Assembly: GCA_031255645.1 (NCBI GenBank)
Contig: JAIRSC010000093.1
Span: forward strand, 1-33,378
Direction of reading: 5' to 3'
Source of the DNA: Treponema sp.
GTDB taxonomy: Bacteria; Spirochaetota; Spirochaetia; Treponematales; Breznakiellaceae
Length of the DNA stretch: 33,378 bases
Under the pieces are notes generated by a model. The model did not search any database and was not told the DNA's origin. It saw only the letters and a program-made list of their open reading frames with translations. Each line of letters opens with the position of its first letter. The first letter of the stretch is position 1. Made by a program: the position numbers and the translations under genes. Shown here piece after piece: positions 31,331 through 33,378 of this stretch.

Positions 31331-32235
31331 GTTTTTCCCAAATCGTACTTGGCATGATCCCCTCAATATTGATGATAGTCGCCCCGATACTTATCGCCGC
31401 CACGGGGGGGATGATCTGCGAGCGGAGCGGGGTGGTGAATATTGCCCTTGAAGGTCTTATGGCGTTCGGCGCGTTTACCGCCGCCGCCAGCCACCGGCTT
31501 TTGGAAACCCAGGCCGGGGCGGTTTCCATTCCGCTGGCCCTTTTCCTGGCCGCCGCCGTCGGCGGGCTTTTCTCGATGATTCACGCGTTTGCCTCGATCA
31601 CCCTTAAGGCCGACCAGGTTATTTCCGGTACCGGCCTTAATCTGCTGGCGACGGGGGTAACGGTTTTTGCCTGCCAGATTATTTTTCAGCAGGAACGGAG
31701 CCAGCCTTTTAAACTGGGGATGACGCCATGGATCGGCGGGATTTATCCTACGGCCTGGCTTGCCCTGGCGCTGCTCCTTCTTTCGTGGACCGTACTTTAC
31801 AAACGGCCCTGGGGCCTGCGGCTCCGCGCCTGCGGCGAACATCCGCAGGCGGCGGCTTCGGCGGGAATCAACGTTATTCGTTACCGCTATGCCGCGGTGA
31901 TTGTTTCGGGGCTTCTTGCCGGCCTCGCGGGAGGCTGCCTTGTCCTTACCCAGACTATTCAGTACACGGTAAATACCATAAACGCCAAAGGCTTTATCGC
32001 CCTGGCCGCGGTTTCTTTTGGCCGCTGGCTTCCGCTGGGGATACTCGGCTCGTCCCTGCTCTTTGGGACTTCCGCGGCCCTAGCCGTGTACATCGTCAAT
32101 ATTGAATCACTCAAATTCCTCCCGCCGGAATTTTTTAACGCGCTGCCCTATATTATTACGCTGGTTACGCTCGTGTTTTTTAGCGGCAAAGATTACGCGC
32201 CGAAAGCGTCGGGCCAGCCCTATGAGAAAGGGTAG
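31327..32235 (+). CDS. Nucleoside ABC transporter permease 2
   Basis: 302 residues. The ATG overlaps the permease 1 stop (ATGA) and GGAGGTGA precedes it. Family motifs: MICERSGVVNIALEGLMAFGAFTAA, LKADQVISGTGLNLLATGVTVF, WGLRLRACGEHPQAAASAGINV, and GFIALAAVSFGRWLPLGILGSSLLFG, typical of the second permease of BMP-type nucleoside importers. Eight or more transmembrane segments. It ends the operon; no terminator is visible after it, and its last 15 bases are part of a tandem duplication. Confidence 0.94.
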   Translation: MSFSQIVLGMIPSILMIVAPILIAATGGMICERSGVVNIALEGLMAFGAFTAAASHRLLETQAGAVSIPLALFLAAAVGGLFSMIHAFASITLKADQVISGTGLNLLATGVTVFACQIIFQQERSQPFKLGMTPWIGGIYPTAWLALALLLLSWTVLYKRPWGLRLRACGEHPQAAASAGINVIRYRYAAVIVSGLLAGLAGGCLVLTQTIQYTVNTINAKGFIALAAVSFGRWLPLGILGSSLLFGTSAALAVYIVNIESLKFLPPEFFNALPYIITLVTLVFFSGKDYAPKASGQPYEKG

Positions 32236-32252
32236 ATATGAGAAAGGGTAGA
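32221..32252 (+). repeat. Perfect 16-bp tandem duplication at the end of the permease gene
   Basis: TATGAGAAAGGGTAGA occurs twice in direct succession (32221-32236 and 32237-32252). The first copy contains the permease stop codon. Base composition changes to AT-rich right after it, so it may mark an insertion boundary or a slippage event. Confidence 0.85.
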
Positions 32253-32268
32253 ATGGTAGACTATTATT

Positions 32269-32847
32269 ATGGCAGAAATACTTTCCAAACCTAATATCAA
32301 CAAAATGTTTATCCTGGATACAAATATATCTTCATACTATTTTGACGATCGTATTGAAGATAATGTGTATACCATTGACGACCCCCGTCTCACAATAGCC
32401 GCAACCGATAAAGACCACAAAGGAATGTATGCCGCTCTGAACGAGCATATAAACCGTTTTCTCAATTCCCCGCAGCCCATAACTGTATTGGATTATGCCC
32501 CCAACACCGCTGTGGCTCTCAAACAACTTCATGATAGTTTCATACAAGAGTGTCTTGGCCATCTTCTGTTTATCACTTTTATTCATTCAGACGAGGAGTG
32601 CAAATATCTGGGGTTCTCTAAATATGAGGACGCAATCTGGCAAAAATATGAGTTTATTAATTCTTTCCTGCTTTTCCCCTTTATTAATAAAATAGAAATA
32701 CCGGCCGGATTTTTCGTAGAGCAGGACTATATCAACAGCCTGTTTATGACCGTCCATTCCTGCTCTCTCCTGCCGGAAGTCTCAGATGGGGAACGAGCCG
32801 TTTGTACCGCCAGGAAACGAAGAAAAAAAAGTGATAAACCCACATAA
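32269..32847 (+). CDS. Hypothetical protein (192 aa) in AT-rich segment
   Basis: Not recognised. Begins MAEILSKPNINKMFILDTNISSYYFDDRIEDNVYTIDD; the segment MFILDTNISSYY resembles the opening strand of PIN-domain nucleases, but the later acidic residues of a PIN active site are not obvious, so this is only a hint. Further on: PITVLDYAPNTAVALKQLHDSFIQECLGHLLFITFIHSDEECKYLG. The last ~20 residues (DGERAVCTARKRRKKSDKPT) look compositionally different from the rest and may be read past the ancestral end. No ribosome binding site precedes the ATG. Codon use is AT-rich compared with the transporter genes, consistent with acquisition. Confidence 0.65.
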   Translation: MAEILSKPNINKMFILDTNISSYYFDDRIEDNVYTIDDPRLTIAATDKDHKGMYAALNEHINRFLNSPQPITVLDYAPNTAVALKQLHDSFIQECLGHLLFITFIHSDEECKYLGFSKYEDAIWQKYEFINSFLLFPFINKIEIPAGFFVEQDYINSLFMTVHSCSLLPEVSDGERAVCTARKRRKKSDKPT

Positions 32848-33144
32848 CGGATAATTCCTTTGTGTAAAGCGGGCAAACCGGGACCCGTCAGCCGAACTGT
32901 TGTCCTGTACAGCGTAAACCGGAACTACCTCACAGCCCGTATTCCCCGGCCCAAACGTCGTGTACTGCTGCATATTTTGCGAAATACACTTTTTTTGGAA
33001 AAAGGTTGACAAAATTGATAAATGTATGCTACATAAAGAATAATATGAAATTTTGTTTTTTATAATTAACCAGTAAAACCATTCCCTAAAATCCCAAGTG
33101 GAATTCCCCTTGACAGGAATGGCATGTCTTTTTCGGAGGTAATT
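32848..33144. other. AT-rich gene-free region with a possible promoter
   Basis: No gene supported; the antisense 125-aa ORF lacks support. A perfect TTGACA (33006-33011) is followed after 18 bp by a poor TACATA (33030-33035). Closer to the 39-aa ORF, CCATTCC (33079-33085) and GGAATGG (about 33116-33122) form an inverted repeat around CCAAGTGGAATTCCCC, upstream of the GGAGG ribosome binding site. Confidence 0.5.
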
Positions 33145-33264
33145 ATGGAAAACATTCATGGAAATAACGGTTCAATTGTTGATATTATCAATGATCCTTT
33201 TGGGTTTACGCTCAATGAGCCTCCCCGCCGCAAGCGGCGAGGTATCAAACCATACTGCGAATGA
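33145..33264 (+). CDS. Small ORF (39 aa) ending within a hairpin repeat
   Basis: Too short for the track. ATG at 33145 with TCGGAGGT seven bases upstream; translation MENIHGNNGSIVDIINDPFG followed by FTLNEPPRRKRRGIKPYCE, stop at 33262. The first half is neutral and hydrophilic, the second half is basic and ends in a Cys. The codons for EPPRRKRRGI are the hairpin repeat A, so the tail may come from a repeat inserted into or fused to the gene. Function unknown; could be a leader peptide, a small regulatory peptide or a remnant of a longer protein. Confidence 0.5.
   Translation: MENIHGNNGSIVDIINDPFGFTLNEPPRRKRRGIKPYCE
33214..33246 (+). repeat. 33-bp hairpin repeat, copy A
   Basis: AATGAGCCTCCCCGCCG-CAAG-CGGCGAGGTATC. 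Arms CCCCGCCG and CGGCGAGG pair with one mismatch (33223-33230 with 33235-33242). Copy B begins 46 bp downstream with nearly the same frame sequence. Such short hairpins resemble the ends of IS200/IS605-type elements, but no transposase is visible. Confidence 0.75.
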
Positions 33265-33292
33265 ACCTCCCCGCCCTGAAGGGCAGGGTATC
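33260..33292 (+). repeat. 33-bp hairpin repeat, copy B
   Basis: AATGAACCTCCCCGCCC-TGAA-GGGCAGGGTATC, same length as copy A. Arms CCCCGCCC and GGGCAGGG pair with one mismatch. The loop-closing pair is C-G here and G-C in copy A, a compensatory change, and the loop differs, so structure seems conserved rather than sequence. Confidence 0.75.
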
Positions 33293-33317
33293 TCGTAAGC
33301 GTTACATCGTTTACGAG
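33292..33317 (+). repeat. Third hairpin, directly after repeat B
   Basis: CTCGTAAGCG (33292-33301) pairs with CGTTTACGAG (33308-33317): 10 bp including one G-U pair, with a 6-nt loop TTACAT. It shares its first base with copy B. No T-run follows. The remaining 61 bases to the window end hold no complete feature that I can support. Confidence 0.65.
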
Positions 33318-33378
33318 GTTCGTTCTGTAAGGAAATTATTTAACCGCGTGGTCTGCTACCAATTTTTGTTGGCGTTGC

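Noticed and set aside
29735-31366. 543-aa minus-strand ORF
   Set aside because: Antisense shadow of the ATPase end and permease 1; low-complexity Arg/Gly/His content.
32782-33159. 125-aa minus-strand ORF
   Set aside because: No ribosome binding site or recognisable content, and it crosses the likely promoter and ribosome binding site of the plus-strand 39-aa ORF.
33214-33292. CRISPR array
   Set aside because: Only two repeats, which differ from each other inside the stem, and a 13-bp interval; this does not fit repeat-spacer organisation.
33261-33378. Open frame from ATG at 33261 to the window end (MNLPALKGRVSRKRYIVYEV...)
   Set aside because: It overlaps the stop of the 39-aa ORF in an ATGA, but its start lies inside hairpin repeat B and it is cut by the window; not enough to call a gene.

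Overview
The window reads as chromosome of a spirochaete of the Treponema lineage. The evidence is two FlaA-type filament-sheath lipoprotein-free secreted proteins next to a class II aldolase, a PnrA/TmpC-type nucleoside-binding lipoprotein with its ABC transporter, and the gene order mraZ-rsmH-ftsL-murF-mraY-ftsW-ftsQ-ftsA-ftsZ-...-dprA-topA-...-flgB-flgC-fliE-fliF-fliG, which I recall as the Treponema arrangement. Most of the window is GC-rich, which argues against T. pallidum and for a free-living or gut-associated treponeme; the species cannot be fixed from the sequence alone.

Region 1 (1-19950, all on the minus strand) is one nearly gapless run. It starts at a good sigma-70-like promoter in front of mraZ and passes through a reduced division and wall cluster (mraZ, rsmH, ftsL, murF, mraY, ftsW, ftsQ, ftsA, ftsZ), a DNA-handling segment (xerD-like recombinase, a membrane-anchored TPR protein, dprA, topA, xerC-like recombinase), the HslVU protease, and the basal-body genes flgB, flgC, fliE, fliF and fliG (the last cut by the window edge). 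Stop/start overlaps (ATGA, GTGA, TGATG) occur at most junctions, so translation is probably coupled. ftsI, murE, murD, murG and murC are not in the cluster.

Region 2 (19950-26523) is a mosaic of small units. Two plus-strand genes of unknown function (a small protein and a nuclease-like/winged-helix protein) converge on the flaA pair, which has a textbook TTGACA-17-TATAAT promoter. Then come a membrane-anchored binding-protein-like gene, fructose-bisphosphate aldolase (plus), an AroH-type chorismate mutase with a small membrane protein (minus), and an SPFH-like membrane protein (plus) whose start codon lies only 16 bp from the divergent neighbour.

Region 3 (26524-27383) is non-coding and structurally rich. 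It holds three adjacent palindromes, a tRNA-Ala(CGC) with its own promoter, an 18-bp copy of the tRNA 3' end 140 bp downstream with a GC-rich foldable segment between, and two copies of a near-palindromic repeat (a third lies beside flaA). In both cases here the repeat falls right after a predicted promoter.

Region 4 (27384-32235) is a complete nucleoside-type ABC importer operon: binding lipoprotein, double ATPase and two permeases. A strong hairpin between the first two genes could set their expression ratio.

Region 5 (32236-33378) is visibly AT-richer and looks acquired. It holds an unrecognised 192-aa protein, a 39-aa ORF with a good ribosome binding site, and tandem 33-bp hairpin repeats with a compensatory base change, cut by the window end. 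Regions 3 and 5 are the places most likely to hold something undescribed.
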